From Monodelphis domestica (lineage: Eukaryota; Chordata; Mammalia; Didelphimorphia; Didelphidae), in the NCBI RefSeq assembly GCF_027887165.1, contig NC_077233.1:227440872-227504871 (forward strand): a DNA stretch of 64,000 bases. Reading direction: 5' to 3'. Positions 1-12,479 of the stretch are shown here, one piece after another; position 1 is the first letter of the stretch, and each line of letters opens with the position of its first letter. The translations under genes and the position numbers were made by a program. The notes beneath the pieces were generated by a model, which saw nothing but the letters and a program-made list of their open reading frames with translations, did not search any database and was not told the origin of the DNA.

Positions 1-1250
1 GAACTCATTAACTCTAGGAAATAAGAAATATTACAAGATCAAAAGATCATTAAAATAGAAGAAAATATAGTTTCTATTATCAAAAACAACTTGCTGGAAA
101 ACAGGGCTTCAAGGAGAGATCATTTGAGAATCATTATACTCCCTGAAAACTATGGCTAAACAAGCAATCTGGATACCATATTTCAAGAAATCATGAAACT
201 TACCGAATACATTGAAATGAAAGGGAAGTGTGAAAATAGAAGGAAGCCAATGATTACCTCATGAAAGAAACCCCAAACTGGAGCTTTCTCTTCAAGAAAA
301 AGAAACCCATCACAAACAGGTAGAAAGAATTTGAGTACCAAAAATATCACAGTCAGTATCAAATAAAATTATGCTGCAATTTCCACAGAAGAGAGAAAAT
401 CTTATAATACAATATTCCAAAAGGCAAAATATGAAGATTTAAACTAACCCTGAAAAATTGAGTATAATCCTAAAAAGGAAAAAATTTGTCTTTGCTCAAA
501 TAGAGAACTTTCAAGCATTCTTAATGGAAAAAAAACTAAAGGGAAATTTTAAAATACATTCAAAGGAGTTGAGTGTAGAATGACAAGTATTCTTTTAGAA
601 TCACATTTCCTCAGGAATCACAGAGTTAAAAAATGTGCAAACAAAGGAACTAAGTATGATTTTTGTTATGAGGCAGTATGAGGTTTCTATTCTTAGAAGA
701 AATGAAAGGGAGAGAGAAAGGAATATACTATGGAAGAAATATAGCAGCAGAAAAAATAATATTATTTAACATAATTGGGATATTAAAAAGCATATTAAAA
801 ATGAAGGAAGGTGCAAAGAAGCACATTACCAATAAAGCCCAAAGGGAAGAAATACAGAAAAAATTATTTCACAAATAACTACAAGATATATAAAATATCA
901 TAAAATCAACCTACCAAGACACGGACAAGAATTATATGAATACAACTATGAAGTACACTTTACAAAAGTAAAAATAAGACTTAAATATTTGGAGAAATAT
1001 CAATTGATCATGGTTGGGCCATGCTAGTGTAATAAAAAAGAAACTGTTATTTACATTAATTTTATTTTCAAAACTAGGGGGAAAATAATGCAATTTACAT
1101 AGAAGAACAAGAAGTGAAAAATCTCAAGGGGAATAATTTTTTTTTTTAAGTGGGAAGGGGACCTACTACTACCAGATCTCAAACTATAGAATAAAGCAGT
1201 AATCATCAATACTATCTGGTACTGCTTTAAAATAGAGAAATTGAACAATT
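1..1250 (+). mobile_element. Decayed LINE-1 fragment, cut by the window edge
   Basis: The first 200 bases translate in pieces to the L1 ORF1 RNA-binding core: a RDHLRIIILPE-like stretch followed by NLDTIFQEI. About 1 kb later (1170-1210) comes the L1 ORF2 C-terminal signature around LLPDLKLYY. ORF1, a piece of the inter-ORF region and a late ORF2 segment therefore lie in order on the + strand with most of ORF2 missing. Every frame is broken, so it is a fossil. The 5' end lies outside the window. Confidence 0.7.
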
Positions 1251-1600
1251 GGTAGTAGTTTGGGGGTATGGAGGTAGTTCTATTAATAGCAAAACTAGCT
1301 ATTTCATCTTCACAGACTCCCCTACCTTGCAGGGGGCAAAGTTACCTGTTCCAAATTGCTCCCTTCAGCTGTCTCTGGGAACACAATATTTCCTTAGTCA
1401 ATGCTTCAACTACACCCTTCAGTCAATAGTAGAGTCAGTAGAGAATAAAATGAGTTGAATTTTCCTGAAGTATCTGCCTCCTAAAGAATAATCTCATCTT
1501 CATTATTCATATAGCTTTCTTTTTACTACTTAAATTTTTTTGGTTACCTGTGACTCAGACTTTTGTGAAGGGGAATTCTCTTGACAATTCAACCAGAATT
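1251..1600. other. Unclassified sequence
   Basis: No reading frame with coding character and no repeat family I recognise. The DNA is AT-rich with a few CT-rich patches. Confidence 0.4.
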
Positions 1601-1790
1601 TTGTTGTTCGCCCTTTATTTTCAAAGAGGACCAATGACATCACAGAGTGATGCCTTGACTTGCAAGTGAATTGAATGTGAGCGAGGTGGAGTTGCAGGTC
1701 TTCCAGAGTCATCAAAGTCAATCAAGATAAAAGTCATGATGACTGGTGATGGTCTGGGATGTAATGACACGTTGGCATCTTCAATAATTT
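1601..1790 (-). repeat. Marsupial SINE, minus orientation
   Basis: The segment starts ttgttgttcgccctttattttcaaagaggacc, broken here as ttgttgttcg plus ccctttattttcaaagagg, and continues with the atgacatca and gacttgcaagtga blocks. This is the reverse complement of the 3' half of the copy at 16235-16733, and a third piece sits at 30943-31060. I recognise it as a common marsupial SINE, possibly with an RTE-type tail, but cannot name it securely. Confidence 0.6.
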
Positions 1791-3465
1791 AGAAAGCATT
1801 ATAATCCCTAAGATTCTCTCTCAGTTGTTTTAGGTACCCCCAACTGGTATAGAATGTTGGCAATTTAAATTGCATCTCTGTCTTTATTCTCTCTGTACTT
1901 CCCACCTCTTTCTTGAAACTTTCTTACAATTCACAGATAATAAAGTACTTAAACTAGAGCAATTAGGATAAATCACTTTATATAACTGGCAAATTAAAAA
2001 CTAATTAAGCAGAAATGATAAATGTAACTTTAAGGAATAAGATATCTTTGGCTTTTTCCATACAATCTCCCAATAGAAGAAAGGGGGCTGGGGGGGGGAG
2101 TGGCAGGGAAGGCAAAACATTGTCCACAGGAATTCCCTTGAAGAGAGAGAATGAGTCCAGAACAATCAGACTTGCTTTTTGCCTCAGTCCCATCTAATCA
2201 CCACTTTAATCACAGATGCCTCTACTCCCTGTTTATATAACAATCAAATTCAGTATCACCTCCACCCATCATACAGTCACCAAACTGAAAATAAAATGCC
2301 TTAAACTCCAACTGCTCACACTGTCACACCATAGCTCAGTCCAAAAGCTTCTCAAATGTAAGAGTTCTTCTCCCATCCCAGCATTCATTAATCTCTCTCA
2401 CAAGAGCTCATCCTCACCCATAGGACTATTTCTCACAGATTATAATTTCTCTGTGTTAGAGACAGATACCCACTGTTATATTATCCTTCCCACTCTCCTA
2501 GGTTAGGAATTTTGTAGTCTCTTCCACCCCAATATCTTTTTAAAATTCACCCACCCCCACCTGTAGCCAATTCCTGGGGATGCAATTAGATCAGTTTGAT
2601 CCTAGATCCCTGGCTTCTGCCTTTTTCTATTTATTATTACCTAATCTTAGGTAAATGATTACACCCAAAATGATTCTAGCCAGGCATAGAAGAAACTTAG
2701 TAAGAGAAGTCTGATGGCTTTGGGGTCCATGTGGTTAGAGCTAATTGATGACAGGAATTCTTCTGCATTGGAGAAGTCAGCCACCAGACAAGAAGAGAAT
2801 TAACCCAAGTCTGGCCATTTTACCAGTAGAGCTATTTAGATAATGTCAGGATGAGGTGAAATGTAAAATGTCTAATTATCAGTACTGCAAACTGCTTTTA
2901 AATTATGATGAGGTTAGGTATGAGCCTCCCAGTAGATTAATTTAGTGGTTATAATTTAAGTTACTGAATCCAATTTAATTGGTTCTGTTAATTCATGCTT
3001 TTGAGTATTTAGCATTCCTTTTGTATATACAAATACACTTTTTAGATTTTGCATTGAGTAAGTATTTTTCTACTTTCTCTCTCTGGCCTTAGATGTTAGT
3101 CATTAAAAAAAACCAAATCACCCAGGGAACAAGAGTGAAGAAATTAACAAGCTGAAGAGTATGAAAAAGGGAGTTGAATCCCCCTAATTAGAGGTTCCCT
3201 CTGAACTAAACCCAATAAGTAAATGATGACTGGATAAAGAACAGGAGTAGCATTAGAGTTCCTTCAGACCCAATAGCAATTCCTTAAGGCCAGAGATGTC
3301 TTTTCTTTTATCTGTTTCCCATATTTCAGTGTTAATTTGTTTTAATAAGTCAGTTTAAAGTTATTGTAACTGTGCATATATCTTTCTCATTTTTATTCTC
3401 TTTTAATTTCATATTGAATTTTACCTTTGTTCTAATGGAGCAGTACAAATAAATAAAAACTCCAA
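1791..3465. other. Unclassified intergenic sequence
   Basis: No gene and no repeat I can assign. A short G-run lies near 2086-2098. The short open frames around 2005-2500 lie on both strands, lack homology I recognise and are chance openings. Confidence 0.4.
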
Positions 3466-3545
3466 TAGCATCATAGATCTCAAGAGCTTAGATTTAAACT
3501 TGGAAGTTGTCATCTATTCCAAGACAATGAAACAAGGTTTCAGCC
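3466..3545 (+). repeat. MIR-like fragment
   Basis: It matches the motif 'gaacttagaaggtcatctagtccaa' seen in better copies near 51950, 55340 and 62530. This copy is short and strongly diverged. Confidence 0.4.
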
Positions 3546-4260
3546 AAAGAAAACATAGAAGGATAGCAGGAAAGATACAGGGGCAAGAGTAGAAAAACTA
3601 AGAAACTGACAAAGTGAGGAACAACTCAGTATATGCTAAAGAGCATGAGGAATAGTCAGTGCAAGCACATCCAAGGGAACTCTGTGAAGAAGGAGCCACC
3701 TGGAGCTCACAACACCAGGGGGAGATGGCAGCTGAAGAGCCAGATCCAGCTAAATTCAGTGCACATGGCACCCAAGGGAAATAAGTGGCAATACTCCCTT
3801 CACCCCAGAAGTGGAACTGAACTTCAACATATGAGCAAGGTCATGAAAAAACCCCCTCAAAATGCGCAAAAGACAAAGAAAAAGTCTAACCCTGAAAAAC
3901 TATTTCAGCAACAGGGAAGACAAAAATAAAGCCAAGAAGAGGACAACAATATCAAAGCAAAATGTGTGCAGTATCAAAGGCAAATGTGAAAGGAAATCAG
4001 ACCCAAAATGAACTCCTGGAAGAGCTCTAAACGAAGATGATAAAACAAACAAGAGGGGTAGAAGAAATTTTTCAAAAGGAAATGATACCTAAAAAAGGAA
4101 GTATAAAACCTAGAGCAAGAAAATGGCTCCCTAAAAATTAGAATTAGACAAATGGAAGCTAATGATTCCATAAGATGACAGGAAACAAAACAAATCCAAA
4201 AATAGGGGGTGAGGGATGTTCTCAAAGTCTCCAAGATAAAACGTAAAAGAAAGTATGTTT
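3546..4260 (+). mobile_element. LINE-1 5'UTR/ORF1 remnant
   Basis: An A-rich, Lys/Gln/Glu-coding stretch of the L1 ORF1 coiled-coil type. It includes aactcctggaagagctc, tagaagaaattttt and ttagaattagacaaatgg, which recur in the ORF1 copies near 10650-11160 and 13260-13370. Stops in all frames show it is dead. The 5' boundary is uncertain. Confidence 0.55.
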
Positions 4261-4840
4261 AATAGCCATTCACTTTACAAAATATGGAATTTCTTTTTTC
4301 CCATTTTACAAAGGATATGCTTCTTCTATATGCCAAAGTATCAGGATTATAAAAGGATTCAATCTCAGGTTCAGTCTGTTTTAATTAAAAAGAACTGTTT
4401 TCCAGAAGGAGAAGGCCACACCCCAGAAAAATGTCCCAGTTTGATCACAATCCAAGGAAATGAAAATAAAAAGAATGATTTTGGAAAGAGAAATTTTCAA
4501 GACTTTGCTTTTTTAAAAATATGTTTTCATATACAGCAACTTTTTAAATAGAATTTGAATTCAATAAACCAGGAATTGAATAGATTTGTTGAGATCATAT
4601 ATTCAGCACTCTATGATAAATAATAATAGGTTGATTAGTGCCTACCTAATACATTCTGCTTTATAAAGGTTATAAACAGTATCTCAGTAGTTCATGATCA
4701 TTTCACTATAAAAGGTTTTTTAATAAAACTATTATCAATGCTAGATAAATCTCACTATATTATAAAGGAACATATTTGTAGAAGACACATGGGAGATATT
4801 ATTACAAAATCATTGAAAGAAAATTTCCTTTTAAAGTGAT
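4261..4840. other. Unclassified sequence
   Basis: A 98-codon frame at 4255-4551 has no recognisable domain and probably continues decayed transposon sequence. Nothing else can be supported. Confidence 0.35.
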
Positions 4841-5070
4841 AATATAATGAAGAAAAACAACTTTGAAAAATTTTAGAACTCTGAGCAATGCAATGATGAA
4901 TCAAAGTCCACAAGAAGGATGATACATTCTATTCATCTGACAGAGAGGTGATAAATGCAGAGAGACGTGTATTTTTAGACATAGTTAATGTGGGAATTTC
5001 TTTTGCCACATTATACAACTATATATTAAGGGCTTTATTCTTCAAGCATTTTTAAAAACTTTCTCAATGT
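4841..5070 (+). mobile_element. LINE-type 3' end fragment
   Basis: The blocks 'gacagagaggtgata', 'tttttagacata' and 'aatgtgggaattt' also occur, diverged, at 33311-33900. I recognise the combination as the 3' end of an abundant marsupial LINE-like repeat. No coding part remains. Confidence 0.5.
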
Positions 5071-6530
5071 AAAAAGGTAATAGTGGAATTAATTTAGTAG
5101 ACATTAATTTAAAAACAACAATATTTATGCTGATATGTCACATTTCTTTCTAGATAATTTATTGCTGTACAATAGTGTTGTACTTAACTGTACTTAAGTG
5201 TAACCCACTTAGCCACACTGCCAGAGAAGAATGGCAAAAATACACTGCAGAATCTTGCTACTAAAATATATTCCAACATATTCTAATCAAATATGACTGC
5301 TATTGATGTTACTTCTCTTAGCAATGAATAGGAATTATAATTTTAGAGTACTAATGTTTGTGTTTATGCTGTATAGCCCCAGATTTTGTAATTTTACAAA
5401 TGACCTAGGCAAATTAATAGAAAGCTCTTCATTCTAAGGGAGAAATGTAACTTGTGTCCCAACGTCCATTGGTAGAAGACCCTCTCCTCAATGACGGAGA
5501 TCAATATCCACATGTGGGTGGGTAGAGCTTGTGAAAGTGGGAGAGAAAAGAGCTCTGCTCTCTAAAGTCCTTCCACTTTCATTGGGCTCTACAGTAACTT
5601 TGGGCATTTCTGGCTCCCAGGTTCAAGAGAGAGGATGGAAGATATCAACCCAAACTCAGGCTATTGAAGGAAAAAAACTCTGAGAAGAAAACAACATGAG
5701 AGAACTGACAGTGTCTGCCATGCCCCTATTTCCAGCTTGCTACTCTAGAGATTTAAGAGAACTACCCTCATGTGAGATCTAAGCCTATCTCTCTCTTGCT
5801 TGAGCTGAGTGACCTCACTCCCAATGGGAAAGCTCCTTTATTCTGTATTGTCTGGTATATATTCTCCTATGAATACTTTCTCTGGTTTCTGTTTTGTTAT
5901 CAACATAGATAAATGGATTTCTTTTATAAAAAAAGTAAAAGTAAAAAAATGTTCAGTGAATAGAATTTAAAGTGGACACCATTTGTATTTTAAAATCATT
6001 GTACTTCTAAGATACCTATACTACAAAATAAAACAAAAAAGTTTAAAGAAAAATTCCTATTTTTGTCTTCAAAATTTTATCTTGACTGCATTGTGACATT
6101 ATAAGTAGGAACACTTAAAACTATCCAATGCTGCTTTTAGAGGACTTGACCTTTCTTTTATCTTCCCCTAGGCAAATAGAACCTGAAGCACTTGAATTAT
6201 AATTATCTATGAATGTCAAAAATCATCTAGCAAATAGTGCACTAGAGTAAGCCTTAACCTTTGCCTCTTTTCTCTCCTGCTGTATCATTTTACGGACTTC
6301 ATAGTAGTGTACTTTCCTGATACTGGACTTCAATTTTGAGGAAAGCAAGATATCTTTTGAAATGTATTATGCATTTTGATTGCCTTAAATAAACCATCAT
6401 TTTACCAACGAAATCTCACCAGGTGTCTCAAATGATTCCTGGGGTCTTTCCAATCTAGACAGAGAATATTCATTAGAAAGTACTAACATCTCTCCTCTTG
6501 CTGCTAGAATCTAAATATAAAACATCCTGT
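5071..6530. other. Unclassified; possible old LTR at 5455-5935
   Basis: The segment 5455-5935 is less AT-rich than its flanks and ends in an ataaatggatttctttt-type tail, which would suit an old LTR. I found no matching ends or target duplication, so it stays unclassified. The rest shows no gene. Confidence 0.3.
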
Positions 6531-6755
6531 CCACACATGTCTAGGCACTGTGCTAGCACTTTACAAATGTGGAACTGGACCCATGATTTCACTGGGATAG
6601 AGAATTTCCACATGAGGAAACTTCTACCAGTGCAGCTTGGCACTTTACTTTCAATTTATTGTCTTAGACAGTTGCTCAGAACACTGAGAATTTAAGCAAC
6701 TTGCCTAGGATCACAGTGTCAGAGACTCAACTTGAACCCAGGTCTTCCAGTAACA
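6531..6755 (-). repeat. MIR-type SINE, minus orientation, decayed
   Basis: Reading the + strand gives the reverse of a MIR: a gcactttacaaa block, then acatgaggaaact, gcaacttgcctaggatcac and finally cttgaacccaggtcttcc. It directly abuts the GATA microsatellite that follows. Confidence 0.6.
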
Positions 6756-6760
6756 GGGCT

Positions 6761-6782
6761 AGATAGATAGATAGATATATAA

Positions 6783-6855
<73 letters not shown>
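6761..6855. repeat. (GATA)n microsatellite
   Basis: About 23 units of agat with one interruption (atatataa) near 6776-6783. The uninterrupted block is about 70 bases, long enough to be polymorphic. Confidence 0.95.
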
Positions 6856-7014
6856 ATCTACTATACTATCTCTTTCAAATTATCCATCTCTATCAAATTA
6901 TAAGGTATGAAAATACTTTTAAAAGTATTTCCATTTCTCATTTCAAAGGATGACTTTGGGAGAAAAAAAATTAAGTTTCATTTTGCCCACTCTCACATTT
7001 GGTACAAATTTTAT

Positions 7015-7965
7015 TTAGAAAACTAAAGAAAGCTGTAGTATAAACAAAACCAATGCAATCAAGATTAGAAGAAAAGAAGAAAGCGAAAAAATTTTATAGC
7101 AAGTGTCTCTGATAAAGGCTTTATTTCTCAAATATATAGGGAACTGAGTCAAATTTATATCTCCTAGTTGATAAATGGTCAGAAGGTATGAATAGGCACT
7201 TTTCAGATGAAGGAATCAAGGCTATATATATAACCACATGAAAAAATGCATCATTCTTGATTAGAGAATTAACAATTAAAACAACATCTATCAGATTGGC
7301 TAAAATGACAGAAAAGGAAAATAATAAATGCTAGAGGGGATGTGGCAAAATTGGAATACTAAAGTCCTGCTGGTGGAATTATGAACTCGTCTAACCATTC
7401 TGGAAAGTGATATGGGACTATACCCAAATAACTTTGAAACTATGCATACTCTTTGACCTCTTTGTGCAAAAACATTTGTAGCAGCTCACTTGTGGTGGCA
7501 AAGAATTAGAAACCGGGGGGATGTTCATCAATCAGGGAATTGCTGGACAAGTTGGAGTATATGATTATAATGGAACACTGCTATGCTGTAAGAAATGATG
7601 TGAAGGGTGACTTAAGAAAGACCTGGAAAGATCTACAAGAAGTGAGGCAAAGTGAAGTGAGCAAAACCAGGAGAACCCTATAGACAGTAATAGCAATATT
7701 ATGTAATAAACATTTATGAATGACTTAGCTATTCCTAGCAAAACAGTGATCTAAGAAAATCCTCAAGAACTCATGATAAAAAAATGCCATCTGTCTCCAG
7801 AGGAAAAAAATGGATTCAGATCGAGTCACAAATATTTCACTTTTCTTCACTTTTCTTTCATTCCTTTGAGTTTTCTTTCACAAAAGGACAAATATGTAAC
7901 AATGTTTTACACTATTACACATGTAAAATCCATATTAGATTACTTGCTCTCTTGGGGAAAGGAGG
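7015..7965 (+). mobile_element. LINE-1 3' portion (ORF2 C-terminus and 3'UTR)
   Basis: The order of blocks matches the intact-order L1 at 45370-46300: the aaaccaatgcaa start, 'gataaatggtca', 'atgaataggcacttttc', 'ggatgtggcaaa', 'accattctgga' and the gtggtggcaaagaa block. The C-terminal reading frame is broken many times. It is an older and more diverged subfamily than the full-length copy. Confidence 0.85.
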
Positions 7966-8477
7966 AGCAAAGAGGGAGTGTGTTGAAGGGTTCTTATCCC
8001 CTCCCTCTCCTGAGTTGCGGACCCAATTAGTCAACATTCCTCAGATACCAGAGTTATGTACGTGAATGTCAGTAAATGAAAATGGGTGGAGCATACTTAG
8101 GTCTTTTTGCAGGGACTCTGGGAGGGAGGAGACAGATGAGAGAGATAAAAGATGCCAATAGAATAGACACATGGTCTGAGAACTTAAAGTAAGGAAGAGA
8201 TTTAAATCTATGCTTATCTACCTTTTCTATTAATAAACTTTATGAAAAATAATAACAGATAGACATATTAATTTTAAATATAGCAGGAGGGAAGGTGAAA
8301 ATTTGGTTCAAACCTAAAGAAATAAAAGTTAAAAATTGTTTTTTCATGTAAGTGACTTAAAAATAAAATACTTATAAATTAAAAGAAAAAGAAAGATGAA
8401 TTATGTATTTCCATTTATAATTATAGCAATGGGCTATGGAATTATGCAATGCTTATTTTGAAGGTGATTATTATTGA
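7966..8477. other. Unclassified sequence
   Basis: Purine-rich and AT-rich patches with a ttaataaacttta motif near 8230 that could be a decayed LTR polyadenylation signal. There is no further support and no gene. Confidence 0.3.
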
Positions 8478-8756
8478 TAATAATAATTACCATTTATATA
8501 GTATTTCAATATTTTCAAAGTGCTTTATAAATATTTTTCATTCTATTCTCACAACAACCCTGGGTGCTATTATCACCTTTATTATTATTATTATCCTCAT
8601 TATCATCCTCTATTATTATTCCCATTTTTTAACCGAAACTGATGCAAACAGAAGTTAAATGACTTGCCTAGGGTAACAACTAATTAGTGTCCAAGGCTAG
8701 ATTTGAATTCAGGTCTTGCTTATTCCAGGTCCAGTCTCTACATCTGTCTAATCTTT
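8478..8756 (-). repeat. MIR/THER-type SINE, minus orientation
   Basis: It contains the reverse MIR series: atagtatttcaatatttt, aaagtgctttataaat, tcacaacaaccctggg, gaagttaaatgacttgcc and ttgaattcaggtcttgc. An internal (ATT)n patch near 8577-8620 is an expansion within the repeat. Confidence 0.8.
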
Positions 8757-9124
8757 TAAATTCTCTTCCCTTGGTTGAAGATTAAATGTGTCTCTGCCAC
8801 ATTTATGGTGACATTATTTGAAGAAAACTGGTATTAGAAATAGTTTGAGGAAGAAGGAAGCCAAACTGTAATAAAAAATAAAAAATTCTCCTCTTGAGAA
8901 ACGTTTGGTTTTTCATTTCCCGCACAATCTTGCTTCTATCCAGGTCTGAGGTGGTTTTGTGGAAGGACAGTCTCATGCTTTGTATGGAAGGGTAGAGGAG
9001 GCAGGAAAGTAACTCCTGATTGCCAAAGAAGAATGAAAGGGTATTTGCAGAATCCCTCTCCAAAAAATATTAAAACTGTGCTTAAAAATGAATTGTGAAG
9101 GATGGAGTAAAACAACATTTCTAT
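8757..9124. other. Unclassified sequence
   Basis: Three overlapping short frames on the minus strand have no recognisable domains. No repeat was assigned. Confidence 0.35.
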
Positions 9125-9574
9125 CATAAAACAATTTAGAATGACAGCAGGAAAAGGCTATCTCACAGGAGAGAGAGTGGAACACAGGCCATGCCCCAAC
9201 ATGCCAGCAGCATGCCTTGGGGGTGACTGAATTGGCAGTAGCAATAGCCTTCAGAGCTCAGCCCACAGATAGTAAGAAGGTCTAACAATGATCAGAATGA
9301 GGCTACAGAGGACTCTTAACTGGTACTGGGGCCAGGAATCTATTGTATTAACCATACTCAGTTCTGACTCATAGTTCCAGGGCAAGAAGGAGCACTAGTA
9401 GGAACAGGAACTTTGGCTACATTTTCAGGGTAGAAAAGAATGCTTGTGGTCACTCATAGTCCCAAGCATAGGCCAGGAGAACAGTGACCATACTTCTACC
9501 TAAATCATAACTCCCTGGAAGAAATGAAAATTTACATACCCTCAGAACTAGAATTCACTCCGAAAATACCAACA
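9125..9574 (+). mobile_element. LINE-1 5'UTR, copy A
   Basis: It aligns by eye with 12560-13010: 'tgggggtgactgaatt' against 'tgggggcagttgaatc', 'aagaaggagcacta' against 'gagaaggagcacta', 'gaatgcttgtggt' against 'gagtgcttgtggt', and 'ccctcagaacta' against 'ccccagagcta'. It leads into ORF1 sequence after an LTR-like interruption, so it is the 5' end of a long L1 copy. Confidence 0.6.
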
Positions 9575-10397
9575 TGTATAATGGTTAAATTGGGATTTTG
9601 ACTAAATAAGAGAGTTATAAAAAGTGGTCACCAGTTATTATCCCTTAAGTCAGGAAAACTATTAGCAGCTTTTAACAATTTTGTTTGATTGGAATATTAG
9701 TAAAAAGAGGGAAATGTAGAAGAGAAAGAGGTAAGGAGATGCCTAGCCTACCCTAAAGGCTGATCCAGTGAAATGAAACTCACTCTCTGACAGAATTTCA
9801 GGCTCCATGCAGGAATCCCAGTTACTCAACAGCAAACCCAGTAGGATCCAGGTAAGGTCCCAATGCAGAAAAAAAGCCCCTTATGAGCTGAGCTCACCAA
9901 GGCAGCAGTGAACCCAACAAGAAAGTCCCCAACTCCAAGAAGCTCCAAAGCTAAAAGTCAAATTCCCGAAGTCAAAAACTCCAGTCAAAAGGCCCAAAGC
10001 TTCAAGTTCAAGTTGAAGTCCAAAAGTCTCAAGGAGCTGTCCTCCAAAGAAGAAGTCCATAGAAGAAGATCCAAGGAGCAGAGACTCCAAAGGAGAAGCC
10101 TCAAAGAGAAGTCCCCTGGACAGGAAGTTCAGGAGTTTTTATAGTTCTTTTTCCACGTCACTTCCTGTCCCTTCCCCACTTTATGGGAGCCAGTCACACT
10201 CTTTCAATTTGCCTAGCACTGCTCGGGGGGTGGGGTAGGGCAGTGACCTCTGGAGTTGTCACCCACTCTAGCAAGTGACTTGTGAACTCTTATACTTGGT
10301 GACTGGTAAGGTAGTAAATAGAGGTACTTAAGTTTTTTTGAGTGATTAACTTAAAAGTCACTGGTTAATAATCAAAGAGAATTTGATTCAGTCCTCA
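9575..10397. mobile_element. LTR-like insertion inside L1 copy A
   Basis: This 823-bp segment separates two parts of L1 copy A that are adjacent in copy B (13000-13040). It starts TGTATAATGG and ends GTCCTCA, so it has TG...CA ends. It is flanked by aaca on the left and caca on the right; an alternative reading is ACATG on both sides. A purine run, aaaaagagggaaa, followed by tg near 9702-9717 looks like a polypurine tract next to an LTR, so the structure may be a rearranged retroviral LTR with a scrap of internal sequence. A degenerate aagtccaaa-type internal repeat lies at 9900-10120. No protein-coding retroviral domain is visible. Confidence 0.45.
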
Positions 10398-12410
10398 CAC
10401 ATGAAAAACCTGAAGCTTAAGACAGTGACCCCTACACCTTGGAAATAGAGCTCAACTTGAATATAAAGTTAAAAGTCAAGAAATAGGCTAGAAATGAGTG
10501 AACAAAGAAGGAGAATTTAGCCAGAGAAAGTTACTATGGTGATAAGGAAGAGCAAAATACAAACTCAGAAGGCAACAATGTCACAGCAAATATATCTAAA
10601 GTTTCAAAGAAAAATGTGAATTAGTCTCCAACTCAAAGAAGAATTCATAGAAGAGCTCAAAAAGGATTTTTAAAACCAAATAAGAGAGATAGAGGAAAAA
10701 TTGGGAAAAGAAGTGAGAGTGGTGCAAGAAAATCATGAAAAGGGAATCAATATCTTGGTTAAAAAAAAATACAAAATAATAGTGAGGAAAATTAAGCCTT
10801 AAAAAAAAAATAGGCCAGGGGGCAGCTGGGTAGCTCAGTGGATTGAGAACTAGGCCTAGAGATGGGAGGTCCTAGGTTCAAATCTGGCCTCAGCCACTTC
10901 CTAGCTGTGTGACCTTGGGCAAGTCACTTGACCCCCATTGCCTAGCCCTTACTCTTCTGCCTTGGAGCCAATACATAGTATTGACTCTAAGATGGAAGGT
11001 AAGGGTTTTTTAAAAAAAAATAGGCCAAATTATAAAAGAGGCACAAAATTCACTAAAGAAAAGAACTCTTTAAAAAGTAGAATTGGCCAAATAGAAGAGG
11101 AGATAGGAATGCTCACTGAAGAAAATAACTTCTTAAAATTAGAATCAGGCAAATGGAAGTTGATGATTTCATGAGATATTAAGAAACAATAAAATGAAAT
11201 CAAAAGAATTTAAAAATATAAAAGGAAGTAAAATATTTCATTGGAAAAAATGTCTGATCTGGAAAATAGTTCAAGGAAGAATAATTCAGAATTTATTGGA
11301 CTATCATAAATCCATGATCAAAAAAAGAATCCAGACACCATCTTTCAAGAAATTATCAAGGAAAATTGCTCTGATTTCCTGGAACCAGAACACAAAATAG
11401 AAATTGAAAGAATCCACTGATTACCTACCAAAAGAGATCTCAAATGCCATAGCTGTTATATAAAGGAGAAAATGTTGTAAGCAGTCAGAAAGAAACAGTT
11501 CAAATAATGTGGAGTCAGAGTCAGAATACACAAAATTTAGGAGCTTCTACATCAAAGGAACTGAGGGTTTGGAATATGACATTCCAAAGGGCAAAGGAGA
11601 TGGGATTACAACCAAGAATTATCTAATTAGAGAAACTGAGTATAATCCTTAAAGGGGGAAATGGATATTTAATGAAATTGAGAGCTTTCAAGCATTCCTG
11701 ATGAAAAGACTTTTTACTCTGAAATATAAGACTCAAGAGAAGTATAAAAAGGTAAACAGAAAAGAGCATTTATAAGAGATTCAATAAGGTTAAACTATAT
11801 TTCTACATGGGAAGATGAATCTTGTAATTCCTAAGAACTCTCTCATTATTAGGGCAGTTAGAAAAAAAATACATAGATAGCATTGGTGTGAGTTGATTTT
11901 GATAGAATAATAACCAAAAAAAATAAATAAAATTAAGGGGTAAGAAAGAGGAATGCATTGGGAGAAAAGGGAAGGGAGAGGTAGAATGGGGTAAATTACC
12001 TCACATAAAAGAGGTGTAAAAGAATTTTTAGAGAGATGGGAAATAAAGGGGTGGGGGTATAATTCTTTAGCCTTATTGTCATCAGAATTGGCTCAAAGAG
12101 GGAATAACAAGCACACTCAGTTGTGTATAGAAATCTATTTTACCCTACAGGAAAGTAGGAGGGATAAGAGATAAGAGAAAGGGGGAACTGATAGAAGAGA
12201 GGACACACTGGGGAAATGGTCATCAGAAGCAAAACACTTTTGAAGAGGGACAGGGTCAGAGGAGAGAGAGAGGAGGAAAAATAGGGGCTGGAGGGAAAGA
12301 GTAAGATACTTGTGGGGGAGGAGAGGCTAGAGAAATCCACAGTAATTATAATTATATATATAAATGGGATGAACTCAGGCATAAAACAGAAGCAGAGAAC
12401 ACACTGGATT
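10398..12410 (+). mobile_element. LINE-1 copy A: ORF1, inter-ORF region and ORF2 start
   Basis: ORF1-type coiled-coil sequence runs from about 10440 and is split by a SINE at 10818-11011. The sequence then follows the L1 order: an ORF1 C-terminal part (11280-11420), the 'gcattcctgatgaaaagac' inter-ORF block and a long purine-rich spacer. It ends with 'aaatgggatgaactca' near 12363, the start region of ORF2 (compare 'gaataggataaactcacc' at 42388). The copy stops there. All frames are broken. Confidence 0.7.
10818..11011 (+). mobile_element. tRNA-headed marsupial SINE with 16-bp target duplication
   Basis: A nearly complete 194-bp copy with the gggggcagctggg head, the aggttcaaatctgg box B-like block, the gtgaccttgggcaag block and the ggtaagggtttt tail. 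The duplication aaaaaaaaataggcca lies at 10802-10817 and again at 11012-11027, so both boundaries are firm. It sits inside L1 copy A and is younger than it. Confidence 0.93.
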
Positions 12411-12479
12411 ACATGATTTAGAAATAAAGTGTGGAAAGGCAGAGCGAAGACAGGCCCACCTGATTTCTTAAAAATTATC

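Noticed and set aside
5455..5935. Possible second LTR
   Set aside because: Its composition and end look LTR-like, but no TG...CA boundary with a target duplication could be fixed.
9881..10144. Paired open frames on both strands
   Set aside because: They come from a degenerate aagtccaaa-type repeat inside the LTR-like segment; neither resembles a protein family.
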